Origin: Metaphire vulgaris | Taxonomy: Eukaryota; Annelida; Clitellata; Crassiclitellata; Megascolecidae | Length of the DNA: 64,000 bases | NCBI GenBank assembly: GCA_018105865.1 | Contig: CM030870.1 | Location: 2,651,501-2,715,500 of the forward strand | Direction: 5' to 3' | Shown: piece by piece, positions 46,131 through 58,255 of the stretch | Layout of the letters: every line of letters begins with the position of its first letter | How positions within the stretch are numbered: position 1 is the stretch's first letter | The notes under the pieces: model-generated | The model's input: only the letters and a program-made list of their open reading frames with translations | What the model was told of the DNA's origin: nothing | Database searches by the model: none | Made by a program: the position numbers and the translations under genes

Positions 46131-46169
46131 AGCCTCATTTCTTACATTTAACAAATACAATACATATGT

Positions 46170-46710
46170 TCATATAGCGATGGGAAAACAAGCCTTTTTG
46201 GACAGAGGAGAACTGGTAAGAGGAGAGCTAAATAGAGAACTAAAGAAGAGACTGATAAAAACATTGATATGGAGTGTCACTTTATATGCCTCAGAAACCT
46301 CGACTCTCCAGAAGAAGGACATACAAAAGCTGGAAGCATTTGAAATGTGGGTATGGAGAAGAATGGAAAACATCAAGTGGAGGGACAAGAAAACATATGA
46401 TGAAGTACTACAGATGGTGGATGAACAAAGATCGTTATATAATCAGCACCATCAAAAAAAGACCCAGGAACTGGATTGGACACTTACTAAGAGGAGAATC
46501 ATTACTCAGAACAGTAATTGAGGGAAGAATATCAAGAAGACAGACAAAAGGAAGACCAAGGAGGATGCTACTGGACTGGATGATGAAAATAGATACACAG
46601 CGTCACAAGACCTATGCAGAAAACAAAGAAGAAGCAAGACGCAAAGATGAATGGAAACAATGGAGCCCTGAACCTGTCCCAAGACAGAGAACATGATGAT
46701 GATGATGATG
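46170..46710 (+). pseudogene. LINE C-terminal fragment, (GAT)n tail
   Basis: Encodes KKRLIKTLIWSVTLYASETS, FEMWVWRRMENIKWRDKKTY, then in another frame RNWIGHLLRGESLLRTVIEG and KGRPRRMLLDWM before the stop; tail GATGATGATGATG. Confidence 0.87.
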
Positions 46711-46735
46711 TTCATATAATTATATGTGTACACTG

Positions 46736-46975
46736 TACAGCATCACAGCGTCATGCTATGCTGGTGGGCGGAGCTTGATGAAGTCGCTTCATTTTTACGT
46801 ACATAATTACTACGTTAATTACTACATGTACAGCATCACAGTGGCATGATTTTTACGTACATAATTACTAAGTTAATTACTATGTGTACAGCATTACAGT
46901 GGCATGATTTTACGTCCATAATATATAATTACTAAGTTAATTACTGTGTGTACAGCATTTACAGCATCATGCCAT
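46736..46975. repeat. Tandem minisatellite, about 70-bp unit, three to four copies
   Basis: GTACAGCATCACAGTGGCAT then GATTTTTACGTACATAATTA and CTAAGTTAATTACT repeat in order. Confidence 0.85.
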
Positions 46976-47059
46976 GTTGGTGGGCAGAGGACGGCATTAT
47001 TTTTAAGTATATACAATACAAATGTAATACAAATTTACATATATATATGTACATTATCA

Positions 47060-47225
47060 AAACGTTGTTCCTCTGGCATTATTCTTTGGCTATTATTGAA
47101 ACAACTGATGTGCACATGTAATTCCTCAATCGCTATTAATACATACAGCGCTTTTGGTTTTGGCCGATGGCCATGTTACGGCGCTTCACAAATCGTCGAA
47201 TAATAATAATAATAATAATAATATT
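47060..47225 (+). repeat. Retroelement 3' end with (AAT)n tail
   Basis: CAGCGCTTTTGGTTTTGGCC...TTACGGCGCTTCACAAATCG then AATAATAAT, similar to the other CR1-like ends. Confidence 0.6.
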
Positions 47226-47444
47226 CGTATATGTAAACTATGCTATAACAAAGTCAGGATAGTCTCTTTACTTAACTGACAATGAATGAAATGTGAATGA
47301 ATGACAAGACTCTAGAACAAAGACAGTGAATAGTGCGTGAGCAAAAGCGAAATTCCCAAAAAAAAAAAAAATCTGGAAACTCTGGCTGTTTGGTGTTCTC
47401 AATATACACAAAAGTTCAGAGTTCACGAGTTTTCCGACAAGCAA

Positions 47445-47805
47445 GTGAGGCAGAGGGTCAAGTCCCAGCCCCCATGGGAGACCAAGCCCCTTACAGGCCA
47501 TGGCTCAAAAGGGGCTGTAGGCCCACTGGGGGGCTATTCCCCGTGGGAGAGTGGGAGACCAAACTCATTTGGAACCGCAGGTCCAAACCATAGTCGCAGG
47601 TTCCATTATGGTGTGCAGCCTTCTGTGATGGGGGCAAGACCACTCAATGGGGCCATAGGAAAAAATTTAAAAGATAATCACACATTCACTTTATATGTTC
47701 AGATTTTAAAAATTGTTAGGTCTGCATGTAATAATTTGAACTTGCAATAAGTTGGGGTAGGAAATATCCAATCTCCCCTGTCTTTTTTGACGGGTCAACA
47801 GCTAG
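47445..47805 (+). mobile_element. Helitron-like 3' end, copy 2
   Basis: GGGAGACCAAGCCCC units, then the tail shared with 31925-32198 ending CCTGTCTTTTTTGACGGGTC and ACAGCTAG before T. CCTGTC/GACGGG can form a small hairpin just before the end. A matching GGGCGGAGCTTGATGAAG near 46769 may be its left part. Confidence 0.55.
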
Positions 47806-47863
47806 TATAACAATACATTTCTCACAGTGCCAGTCACAGACTTCATCTTGTGTAGCAAGTGGT

Positions 47864-47925
47864 TTTCACACAGGCTTACTTAGCCTCCTAAACCACTTTA
47901 AATCACATTATTATTATTAGCAATA
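47864..47925 (+). repeat. LINE 3' end hairpin, copy 3
   Basis: GTGGTTTTCACACAGGCTTA and TTAGCCTCCTAAACCACTTT then (ATT)n. Lies 39 bases from exon F. Confidence 0.75.
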
Positions 47926-47964
47926 TACAAAATTCTACATTAATATTATGGCAGAATAACTCAC

Positions 47965-48278
47965 GCTGATATGGAGAAGCACTAGAACCCTTCAGCCTCC
48001 TACTCTCAATTGACCCAATAGGAGATTTCACTGGTTCTTTTGACTTTGACCGAAAAGTTGAAGGTCGTAAGTCAGAAGAGCCCTCTTTCTCAGCTATAAT
48101 GTCACTTGTACGTTGCAATTTGCGACTGTGTTCTCTGTCTTTTCTCACTCTATTTCTTGATCGTTGAGAAGTCTGTTGTGATTTGCCGGAAGGCACCTCA
48201 GAGTCTCTCACACTACGACGTATACCTGAGGGTCGTTCTTTGCCATCCTTTTGTTTCACCATTCCTCTAGATTTGATC
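47965..48278 (-). CDS. FAM194-domain gene, exon F (basic Ser-rich linker)
   Basis: 314 nt, acceptor TTTGTTCTATATCAG, donor CAGC/GTGAGT. Encodes 104 codons very rich in Arg, Lys and Ser, for example RSRNRVRKDREHSRKLQRTS and SKSKEPVKSP. Probably disordered. Phase 1 in, phase 1 out. Confidence 0.85.
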
Positions 48279-48601
48279 CTGATATAGAACAAAACATAAT
48301 AACATTTAACTTAAGATAGACTTCTATGTGTCATGCAACCAGGAAAAGGATCATTAAAAATCAATGTAGAATTTTATTTATTTGTTTTCAACTTTAACAT
48401 ATATCATATTGTATATATTTCTTAACTGACAATACTACCATATACATACCCAACAAATTTATATATTTATATCAGTCACTAAAAATACTGTATATGTCTA
48501 AAAATATTCATTACCTGAATACTACAGGCCAAATAGGGTTGTGTTTCCCTCATAATTTCTGGTGTGTCAGATATACTTAAGATGCTGAATATTATACTAT
48601 A

Positions 48602-48667
48602 TAGCCAACATCGCGCTTATAGGTTATACGCATTCCAGAGCGTATAGCCTATAAGCGATGTTGGCTA
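48602..48667. repeat. Foldback at a LINE 5' junction, 28-30-bp arms
   Basis: TAGCCAACATCGC and TTATAGGTTATACGC at 48602-48631 pair with GCGTATAGCCTATAAGCGAT and GTTGGCTA at 48640-48667, with one mismatch and a 2-base bulge. The right arm is LINE coding sequence (RCWL). Confidence 0.9.
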
Positions 48668-49060
48668 ACATCTCGAGCTTTGTATGATCCAACTTTCCCC
48701 GGCTACCTCGCTGAACTAGTTCATAGGCCTTCGCCTACTGACCGTCGTCATCAGCTCCGATCTGGTCACAGTGTTAAGCTGCTTGTTCCCCCTCCCGCCA
48801 AGACCATGCAACTTGGCAAGAGGTCTGTTACGCGTGGGAACCCTATCCTCTGGAACGCCCTACCTAACAACGTGTCCATGGAAACTAACCTCGAATTGTT
48901 TGCTAAGAAACTTAAGACGCACTTGTTTGATATATCGTATAAGTGCAGAATGTAAAGTGCTCTTGACTTTGGCATTCAGCTATGTTTATTGCGCTATATA
49001 AATTGATGTTTTAACATAGCATAACATACAGATAATAATAATAATAATTATTATTATTAT
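48640..49060 (+). pseudogene. CR1/L2-like LINE C terminus
   Basis: Encodes CWLTSRALYDPTFPGYLAEL, VTRGNPILWNALPNNV and AKKLKTHLFDISYKC before a stop; 3' end TTGCGCTATATAAATTGATG. Confidence 0.88.
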
Positions 49061-49065
49061 TATTG
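49035..49065. repeat. (AAT)n/(ATT)n palindromic run
   Basis: AATAATAATAATTATTATTATTATTATT: the AAT tail of the plus LINE meets the ATT tail of the minus LINE. Confidence 0.8.
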
Positions 49066-49645
49066 TCTTGACAATTTGAATAGCACAGTAATATAATTTG
49101 GGGCCATGGACAAAAGAACTTTACATATATGAAAATGAAATGTTAAATAGATGTGTCTTTAGCGCTAGTAAAAATCGATCAAAGGAAGTAATAGATAGAG
49201 GTCACTCCAGCTAGTAACAAGTTCCAGAGAAGAGGGTTGCCTCTGGAGATAGAACACTCTCCAAATTTTGCAATCTTCAATGGTAGTGGAATGTACAGCA
49301 CCAGCCGACTGTTTGAACGAAGTTGAAGACCGCGGTCTGACACTAATGGTCTCCAAATCAGCTCGGATAAATATCCTGGACATGAGGGGTCGTGTAAGCC
49401 GCCTGAAATGTTATTTTGACACCATTTGAAGACAATCCTCTCAGGAATCAGTAGCCAGTGTAGATTGTCTCTCAGCAATGGAGTTATGTGGTCATGCCAC
49501 TTAACCTCATAAATCAACCTAGCGGCTGCATTAAGAACTAATTGAAGTTGATTCGGCTGATTGGCTAGAAGACCGTGCAAAATACTATTGCAGGAGTCTA
49601 CTCTGGCTATAATAAGAGCACATGTAAGTTGAATTGCAGTCAGTG
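49066..49645 (-). pseudogene. CR1/L2-like LINE C terminus, reverse
   Basis: Minus strand encodes LVLNAAARLIYEVKWHDHIT, LLRDNLHWLLIPERIVFKWC, LHDPSCPGYLSELIWRP and RGNPLLWNLL. Same family as the neighbour at 48640 but opposite strand. Confidence 0.85.
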
Positions 49646-50085
49646 TTGGAAAGTACCGACTGCAATATACCGATATAGGATCAATGTTTTCCCAAAATGC
49701 AAGGCTTATGGGAAATCGCTAATTTGTAAATACTGGCAGTAACATTTTCAAATCACAATGTTTCACATAATCATGGATGCTGAAGTTATACTACAGGCTC
49801 ACTGAACTAAAGTTATTGCAAGAAAATTAGTCTAGTAATGTATTGTAATATCCTGTCAATTTCTGTAGCACTAGTGCAAGCAAATGCATACAAATCAGCT
49901 TTTTCTCAATTCTTGAATGGCAATGCACTCTGTAAAATCCTGTCAGCACCTGCCTGTATCAGGATCTGTAGTCATTCTAGCCATTATTGCCGCTATTACT
50001 GAGGATGACGTTTGAATTAAACCTAATCAAAGGCTATCAGTTTTATTCATAATTTCTAATGTTTTGTCCCAGTATTGCACTAGCT

Positions 50086-50498
50086 CAGGGATGGGCAAAG
50101 TGTGGCCCGCGGGCAGAATGCGTCCCTCGAAGCCCTTTTGTGCGGCCCCCGACATCAAGAAATATTGCACTAATGCGCGTCCCTCTAAAACATATGAAAC
50201 ATTTTAAACATTTGACAACGCCTTAATGGAAAATTCAGCATTCAAATTGGATTTACACTTTGGCACTTGATCGTTAACTAGAAATAATGCTTTTAATATT
50301 TAATAACTTTTCTTCGACTTGACAGTCTTGGCTTATTAATAATTTACTTATACTGCACAGTGTATAATACGTTATGTTAAAGTCGTTTTGGAGACTACTT
50401 AAAAATTTAATTCTAAATGGTGAAAAAATTTGTGCGGCCCCCGGTTTTCGTCACAGACACTTTTGTGGCCCTCAGATACAAATTTGTGCCCATCACTC
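50086..50498. mobile_element. hAT MITE, perfect 8-bp duplication
   Basis: Left CAGGGATGGGCAAAGTGTGG, right TTTGTGCCCATCACTC, flanked by CACTAGCT at 50078-50085 and 50499-50506. 413 bp with GTGCGGCCCCCG subterminal repeats. Confidence 0.87.
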
Positions 50499-50829
50499 CA
50501 CTAGCTGGAAAATGGCATGGACGGACATACCCTACAATCGCAGACTGGCAGCACAAGTGATGTCACCAATATTGCACCCAACACTTGTTCACTTCTTTAT
50601 GAATTCTATCATTCTGCATTTCTGTGTTTTAAAAGTGAAATCATCATGAATGTTAAAAAAATGTGCTGCAGCTATTGCAATATTGGGACAAAATATTAAA
50701 AATTATGATAGAAAATATAAATTTATAAAAATATTACACTATATTTTGCATGGTTAATGAAACAAAATACAAAAACTCTACAGGAAAGCAAAGGGCAGAC
50801 TTTTCTCTGAGAAAAATGCCAAGAATTGG

Positions 50830-51235
50830 AAGAGTTGGGCAAAAGACATAATCCTTTGTTCTACAAAAAGTAAAAGAAATGACAGAATTTAGCAGAATGA
50901 TCTTGAGAATCAGCTGGATGGACAAGATAACAAACGACAGAGTCCTAGAAAGAAGCAAAACAGCAGCAACATGGATACGAGAAATAATAAAAAGAAAAAT
51001 GTCCTATGCCGCCCACATCATGAAAGGTTTGGCTGGAGACCTACCATTGATAATAATGGAAGGTAGAATAGGAGGAACAAGGGGAGAAGGGCGACCGAGA
51101 AGAAGCTGAATGGACGACATCTTTGACTGGACAAACACAAAAACTATGGAGCCTTAAAAAGATTGGCAGAAGATAGACAGAATTGGAGGAAAATGACTGT
51201 CAACCCTCTCATAGAGGAAGACACATAGATGATGA
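50830..51235 (+). pseudogene. LINE C-terminal fragment
   Basis: Encodes RMILRISWMDKITNDRVLER, KRKMSYAAHIMKGLAGD and EGRIGGTRGEGRPRR, then stops and a GATGATGATGA tail. Confidence 0.82.
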
Positions 51236-51360
51236 TGAATGAAACTATATCTCTGAAAGCTTCCTTAATTAAGGAATGTGACAATAAGAGATTCAATCAT
51301 GAAAACCTAAGTAACACAGTGAACATTAGACAAATAAATAAAAAAATATTGTCTACTGAC

Positions 51361-51722
51361 CGTGGATCAAAATGCTGCTCAGTCTCCTTTCTGCCTCTGC
51401 CTGCCTGACTTGATCTGTGAAAGTGATATTGGCCAGATATTCTAGACAAAAATTTGCCTACTAGATGCTCTTCAGGATGAAGAATCCTCAGAAAGTTCTC
51501 ATAATCTTTGCAACAGTACGGATTGTCACTGGCTTCCTTACCACAAAACTGACACACTGCTGGATGGCTATTTGTCAGAATTAAACGCAGTGCTGTTTCA
51601 TCAAGTTCATTGATGTAGCGCTGCAGATCTTCATCGAGGCTTTTGTATGATTCTATAGTTTGTGATCTGTTCATCAAATCACAACAGCTGATTGTCATAG
51701 GACAACTGCTTTCTCTGAGATG
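51361..51722 (-). CDS. FAM194-domain gene, exon E (Cys cluster)
   Basis: 362 nt, 120 codons. Acceptor TTTTTATAATTTAG chosen because it alone gives phase 0; donor CACG/GTCAGT. Contains DEDLQRYINELDETALRLIL, then a Cys cluster C..C in VCQFCGKE and CC in NPYCCKDY, which might bind metal (inference). It is followed by FLRILHPEEHLVGKFLSRIS and a basic GRGRK segment. Confidence 0.87.
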
Positions 51723-52509
51723 CTAAATTATAAAAATAATTGAGTGAAAATAAACTACAATATTTACAGAATTAATGAAATCATGGAAATAGATCTTGTT
51801 GATAGTCATGTTAAGTATAAAGTTACCGGTAAGTATAAAATTATAACATATGTGAAACATTGTATATCAAATGTCTTTTCATTGTCATATTCTTAAATGA
51901 ACACTGCTTTTTTCTCAGTAAAGTAAGTGTCAAGCTACTATGTCTTGCTATTCTGATAATTTTGAATTTGACAGTAGACAACAAAAATAATTAAGAATGA
52001 AACTTAATCAAAAATCAAAAATGCCAATGTCAGCTTAAAATCAAAGATACTGGAGTAGCGAGGAGCTTTTGCCATAAGACGCTTTGTTTGGAAACACTAA
52101 CAGTTTAAACCTGGACATCTGTAATTATTAATTTCACATAGATGCACTCAAAATGACCCATTGCAGTCATCTCCTATTTAACTTTGCTTTAAGCAAATAG
52201 CATCAGAGTCAGCAAGAAGCGATGATGAGACTTCATTCTACCTAGATTTCTAGAAGATAGTTTCATAAAAGGCAAACAAAATTTTCAATATCTGCAAAAC
52301 GCCTTCAAAACCTAATATGTTGCTAAATGGCATTTTGCCACTTCAAAATAAGTAATCTCTAATCTTAAGCTCTGCTGCCATTTTTACTCTTTCATTAAAG
52401 TCAAGTTTCAGTGAGGCCAAATACTGGTCAAATTATCAATCAGCTCTTAAACTAAATGTTTCTAAGATTCACCAAAGTGAAATCAATCATGATATTACAA
52501 ATAATCAGC
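51723..52509. other. Intron between exons E and D, near part
   Basis: AT-rich, no repeat recognised. Confidence 0.55.
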
Positions 52510-54375
52510 ATAACTCTGGCGGCAGGTGCTGGACTCTGCCTACTCCGACACAAGGCAGACATGGAAACACCTGGGAAGTCCGCTGGGCAAGAGTGACAAG
52601 TCTTCTCCAACACCCTCTATCTTCTCCGCCGTGGATTATCACGCATTCATAGACAGTAAAGTCTCAGGCATCCGCAACCGAACAGTGAACACAGGTCCTG
52701 TTGGGTTCAATGTCCTCCCACTAGATCCTCCCTCTCCGTGTTCTCGGCTCCGACGCTAGCGGACGTCACGGAATTGGATTAGGTCGGCACCAAACAAACA
52801 GTGTTCGACCGACCCACTCCTGATGTGGCTCCTTAAGGAGTCCATTGAAACATTAGCCCCGTTCCTGACTACGCTACTCTCCGTCTCCTTAGCAAAGGGC
52901 GAGTTCCCACTGCTGTGGAAACATGCCATCATCCGTCCACACCTCAAGCGGTCAGATCTGGAACAAACGATATGACCAACTTTCGACCGGTCGCCAACCT
53001 CCTGTTCCTGTCGAAGCTACTCGAGAGGATTGTGAGCAGGCAACTCGTCATGTACCGGAAGGGCATTCCATTGAAATGGCCCTGCTTAAGATCTACAATG
53101 ACATCGTCACCTCGATAGCCAATGGGGAATTAGCCTCCTCTGCATGCTCGACCTCTCTGCCGCGTTTGACACAGTCGACCACGACATCCTGGCTTGCGGC
53201 CTCGAGCTCTCCTACGGAGTCAATAGTCATGCCTTAGCATGGCTTCACGATTGCCTTATGGAGAGATCGCAGTTAGTCAGTTGGGAAGGCTCCCTGTCCA
53301 CCTCGTGTCCCGTTCGCTACAGAGTACCTCAGGGATCCGTCTTAGGTCTGCTACTCTTCGTCCTCTACGTGGCGGATGTTGGTCGAATTGCAGACTCGTT
53401 TGGTCTCGCCTTCCATGCTTACGCAGACGACGGGCAGGTTTATTCCTTCTGCCTACCCTCGGACTCTGAATGATTGCGGACTTGCCTTCAGGACTGTATT
53501 CGAGAGATCAAGGAGTGGACAGCAGCCAATCGTCTCGCATTAAACCCAGGCAAGACTGAGTTGCTCTGAGTCAGCATGCCCAGGAGGCACCACCAGATAA
53601 GCCGCAGCACTCCGTTCTTGTTCGGCAATGTCGATATTACCCCTCCACTGAGGCATGTCTTCTCAGTGTACTCCTGGATGACATCTTATCGTTCATCGGC
53701 CACTTGAACAATGTAACGCAAAAGTGCTTCTACCAGCTCTGGAAAACCAAAGAGACCCGCCAATATATATCAACAGCGGCTGTGATACATCTCGTACGCA
53801 CCCTCATCCTCTCGCGAGTGGACTATTGCAACAGCATTCTCATGGGCCTACCTGACTGCCAGCTAGCCCTCCTGCAGTCAGTCTTTCTTAATGCGTCTGC
53901 TCGGCTAATCTTCAGCGGCAGATGGCACGACCACGTGACACCACTGCTCAGGGACAGGCTCCATTGGCTCCGGATTCCGGAGCACATCATCTACAAACGA
54001 TGCTGGCTTACCTTTCGAGCCCTACATGATCCAACCTGTCCAGAGTACCTATGAGCCCTGGTGGCTGGTGCGCCGGCAATGATGAATGATCGACGTCTTC
54101 AGCTGAGATCCAGCACGCGGCTCCTACTACATGTCCCCCTCCGTCGAAGACCGAGAAATTCGGGGAGAGATCCGTGGCATGAGGCAACCCTCTGTTATGG
54201 AATGCGTTCCCGGACTCAATGACTGCGGTCATCTCCTTCGAGTCATTCACCATCAAACTTAAACTTAAGATGCACCTCTTTAAGAGATCGTACGATTGCT
54301 CTATATAAAGCACTCTTGACTTTGGCCCCATCTATGTTACCGTGCTATATAAATCGTTGTGTAGAATAGAATAGA
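52510..54375 (+). pseudogene. CR1/L2-like LINE with most of the RT domain
   Basis: Fragments in order: SRIHRQ region; CLFGADLIQF-complement; LAKGEFPLLWKHAIIRPHLK near 52890; MTNFRPVANLLFLSKLLERI at 52975; motif A LDLSAAFDTVDHDIL at 53145-53190; YRVPQGSVLGLLLFVLYVAD near 53320; AYADDGQVYSF near 53420; DYCNSILMGLP near 53822; HVTPLLRDRLHWLRIPEHII near 53935; KMHLFKRSYDCSI near 54270. Many frameshifts. GC-richer than its surroundings, 3' tail AGAATAGAATAGAA. Confidence 0.9.
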
Positions 54376-54409
54376 ACTCTAGTAAAAATACTTTTACAAT
54401 GACTCCTAC

Positions 54410-54481
54410 TTGTAAAATCTGCGGAGGTCCAAGACTTGATATTGTCTTAACCAAAGGCATAAATTGAATATTGCCTACACT
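54410..54481 (-). CDS. FAM194-domain gene, exon D (GPP.IL motif)
   Basis: 72-nt exon between TTCTATTTGCAG and CAA/GTAGGA. Encodes SVGNIQFMPLVKTISSLGPP then QILQ. A GPP.IL segment ahead of a Cys-containing stretch is recalled from ERICH6-type proteins (moderate certainty). Phase 0 on both sides. Confidence 0.8.
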
Positions 54482-55090
54482 CTGCAAATAGAAGAAGCAT
54501 TACATTCACAATTTCCTTTGCAATATTATTACAATTGTCATAATTTTTCAAACAAATGATGAGATTAGCATAGTGACTTGTCCAAAATATGCTGTGTGAA
54601 TGCATCACAATAAAAAAGTGATCAAATAGTAATACAACCACTGCTGATAACTGAGGCTGAACAAATTCATTTAGAACATTGTTTGAAAGTTTTAAGTGAT
54701 GACAACAATTGAATAGATGTGTTTAAGACATGCAGCACCACCATCATCACCACTGGAAAGGTGCAATCACAGTGGACAGAAGAATTAAAGACAGTGTGTA
54801 GCTGGTGGATCTTAAATGCTGCTGTCCCTCAAGATCCAGTCCTGCCATCAAATACCATGATCCCATCCTATTCTGGCATTAGAGATAGTAGCAATGCAAG
54901 TCAAATGGGGACTTTAACCACTAAATAATTGTACACACAAGTATATTGGAAATGGAATTAATTCAACAAATATTGACACAAGGGAAATTTTGAGAGCAAA
55001 CATTTGTATTAAACTTAAATATGAATTTCATTGGTAATTGTACAATATATACAATATATAGTACAATTATATTATAAATATATATGTTAT
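54482..55090. other. Intron between exons D and C, first part
   Basis: AT-rich, no recognised element. Confidence 0.5.
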
Positions 55091-55140
55091 ATATTATAAT
55101 ATATTATACATACATACATACATACATGCATACATACAAA
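55091..55140. repeat. (CATA)n microsatellite
   Basis: ACATACATACATACATACATG. Confidence 0.9.
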
Positions 55141-55651
55141 TATAAAATATATATGCGAGTGAGAAACTGTGGAACTGAAATCAACACAATGAAAACAAAA
55201 CCAATGAAAATCAAAAAACAATAAGGACAAATCCTGGATATGAATATAAGAAGTGAAAGACTGGAATAAGTGAAAAGGCTTTCCAGGATGGAGGCTAGCA
55301 GCAAATGAAAATAAAACTGAAAGGAAGAAGTGGGGTAATTAGAAATGGAACCCATGGTCACAACACTCGATGATAATGATGGTGGTGATGATGATGATGA
55401 TGAAGTATTCAAAATCCCAATATATTAAACTTAAAACCTTTAAATAATTTATGAGTGCCATTTTAAATCGATAACAAAATATTATAATTAGATGCATGGA
55501 TAAAAGAATATATTCTTGAGTAAAATAGATAAGCATGGATTTAATCAAAGGGCTCCCACAAACTATGTCACATTCAAGGAGGAAGGGCATAAGAAAGTGT
55601 GACAGTTTGTGAAAGGGGAGGAAACTAGGTTATTGAATGCAGATGGTTACA

Positions 55652-55722
55652 TCAGTGGTTTTCACACAGGCTTACTTGCCTCCTAAACCACTTAAAATCA
55701 CATTATTATTATTATTATTATG
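55652..55722 (+). repeat. LINE 3' end hairpin, copy 4
   Basis: CAGTGGTTTTCACACAGGCT then TACTTGCCTCCTAAACCACT and (ATT)n. Confidence 0.75.
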
Positions 55723-55886
55723 AGTAGGGACCAACATGACATCACACTTTAAGTATAAATAAAACCTTAACCCCTTTACCCTTTACCACTTACGTTATCA
55801 ACACTTAACCGTTTGAGACTAATCCCACTCTTGTCTAGTAGTTTGCAAGCTGATGGCTAATTGTTTCACCTGAGTCTGGCGTGCTG

Positions 55887-55888
<2 letters not shown>

Positions 55889-55981
<93 letters not shown>
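55889..55981. repeat. (AT)n(GT)n microsatellite
   Basis: About 26 AT then 20 GT units, directly before the inverted-repeat element. Confidence 0.97.
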
Positions 55982-55984
<3 letters not shown>

Positions 55985-58252
55985 CCTGCTGGGAGAAAAA
56001 ATACCATATGTGAGGTTCTTGAGTTACATATGCTGCATATATTTAGGTTATATTAGCTAAGTCACAGCAAAATTTTAGAGAAAATTAATATACCTTGTCA
56101 TTTCAGAGATACTAGCATCCAAACATCATGCCTATCAAATTCAAAATTCTGAGAAACTGAGTATTTATTATTGATGAAATTAAACGTTCAAAATTTTAAA
56201 ACTATGCAAGAGTTACGGATGAAATGTTATCTCTGTATTAATTGTCAAATATGCAGACTATCTCTAAAGTTTCATCCGTAACTATTCATAATTTATCAGT
56301 AGAAAATTTAAATAAATATAATTACTAATACTAGAACACAGTAATTGAAAAATGTACCATAAGTGGGCAGGACATAATAATAGGGTTGTAATGTACAATC
56401 TAAACAAGATATACGAACAAACTGTAATAGAACACAATAAAACTTATCAGATAATATTAACCTCTTTAGCGTTTGCCCCGAGCCCAGCACGTCCAAGATG
56501 GCGCCGCCTTATATGTTTGCCCCGAGTCCAACTCGTCATGAACTTCACAGACCCGTATCTATATGTTTGCCCCGAGCTGAGCACGTCAAAAGCGATCTAG
56601 GCATTTATTGACATATTCTGCGTTCAATGGCGCGCCGGGAGCCAGTCTATTCCTAAAAATAGAATCGTAGTTGAGGCTGGAAGAGGGGGGGGGTCATTGT
56701 TGTTGAAAAGATGGCGTCGAGAAAGAGGTTAGCGGAGATGGTCATGGAATCGGACGATGATCTCTCCGACCAAGATTTTACGATGATGTTATGTGGAGCG
56801 GTGAGGCGGTCCTCGGAAGACGAAAGTTCGGGGACAGCGATTAGACGGAGGGGTAGGTGAGGCAGGAGTTCCAATGGGACAATAGAGCATCGGTGGAACC
56901 AACCTGCTGTGGTTCACTGGGGAGTCAGGTATGAATCGACATTTCCTCCCACCAAATCCCCATGGATTACTTCAAGTTATTTTTACCACGGAAATACTTG
57001 GGGTAATGCTGTTGAAACTAACAGGAGGGCAGCACAATTGACGTGGGTATGGATGAGCTGCTAGTTTTCCTGTCTTTGATTATCTACCATGGGACCAATC
57101 TACATACTTTTTTTGAACTGATCTGTTCCAAAGACACCCACCTACAACTGTACTGCTGCTGAACCTAGGGGTCACCACTGAAAAATTTCTTTTATTGACC
57201 TTAGAAGAAAATTTTTGGCAGGGGGGTCATATTTTGGCCTGTAGAGTGGGCCAAACTCCCAAATTTGTTTTTTGGCACGGATGGATGGTAAGTACAATAA
57301 AATGCTAAACAATGATGCAAACCACATCCTTGTAGCTTCTATATAACCTGTTATGTTGTGTGTTTCAGATTTCCGGAATCTTCAAAATCTCAATGCCCCG
57401 AACAACGGGTGCTTGGTGTAGAAACATCATAACTCCCCAAATTGGGTCCAATCTTCAAACTTTTGAACTGATCTGTTCCAAAGACACCCACCTACAACTG
57501 TACTGCTGAACCTAGGGGGTCACCACTGAAAATTTTTTTTATTGACCTTAGAAGAAAATTTTTGGCTGGGGTCATATTTTGGCCTGTAGAGTGGGCCAAA
57601 CCCCAAATTTCCATTTTTTGGCACGGATGGATGGTAAGTACAATAAAAATGCTAAACAATGATGCAAACCACATCCTTGTAGCTTCTATATAGACTGAAA
57701 TATAGTAAGTTCAAAAAAGTACATGACAGTTCAAATGAACGCTTTCCCCCAAAATTAATTCCACATATTGGTAACGTCTTGGAAAATTTTATTACACGCT
57801 AAAGGGGTTAATCAAAGTGAATATAGATGTAACATATGTAACGGAATGATGAAAAACAAAGAATGAGAAACTAATGTTGTAATTCATAAATAACAGCACA
57901 AAATATGATTAAACTTCAGATTTTTGCAAAGAAAGAAACAAAAATCGCCCAATATTGCAGATTTGTCAGCTGGTTCTAAGCTCACACGATTAAAATTTTG
58001 TAAAAATTAGTAAGTTTAAACAGAGCATCAAAGTCAGAAGCCCACTTATGGTACCTTTTACCTATCTCAGTTTTAAAACAAATTCTCTACTAAATGATGC
58101 AGATTTGACTAAAAAGACATGATCATTTAATTGTCTACACATCATACTATCTAAAATACCAAAATTTTTTTGAAAAATTCAAGTTTTCAAGATAAAAATG
58201 CAATTTCCCGCTAATCTGTGATCCCACTTATGGTACCTTTTCTCCCAGCGGG

Positions 58253-58255
<3 letters not shown>
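55982..58255. mobile_element. Inverted-repeat element with GACCTGCTGGGAGAAAA ends
   Basis: GACCTGCTGGGAGAAAAAAT then ACCATATGTG at the left is mirrored by CACTTATGGTACCTTTTCTC then CCAGCGGGTC at the right. (GT)n outside the left end and (AC)n outside the right end extend the symmetry. Its interior is split by the piggyBac-like copy 5. Superfamily not determined. Confidence 0.7.
56461..57807 (+). mobile_element. piggyBac-like element, copy 5, with transposase remnant
   Basis: TTAA at 56457-56460 and 57808-57811; ends CCTCTTTAGCGT and ACGCTAAAGGGG are inverted. The plus strand from ATG at 56711 encodes an acidic leader (MASRKRLAEMVMESDDDLSD), and later scraps in two frames (PMDYFKLFLPRKYLG, AVETNRRAAQL, GMDELLVFLSLIIYHG) fit the start of a piggyBac transposase domain. 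The catalytic core is deleted. The duplicated module is present twice (about 57120-57345 and 57465-57695), inverted relative to copies 1-4. Confidence 0.82.

Noticed and set aside
45767..46177. Pro-rich reading frame of 136 codons
   Set aside because: Produced by the C-rich minisatellite.
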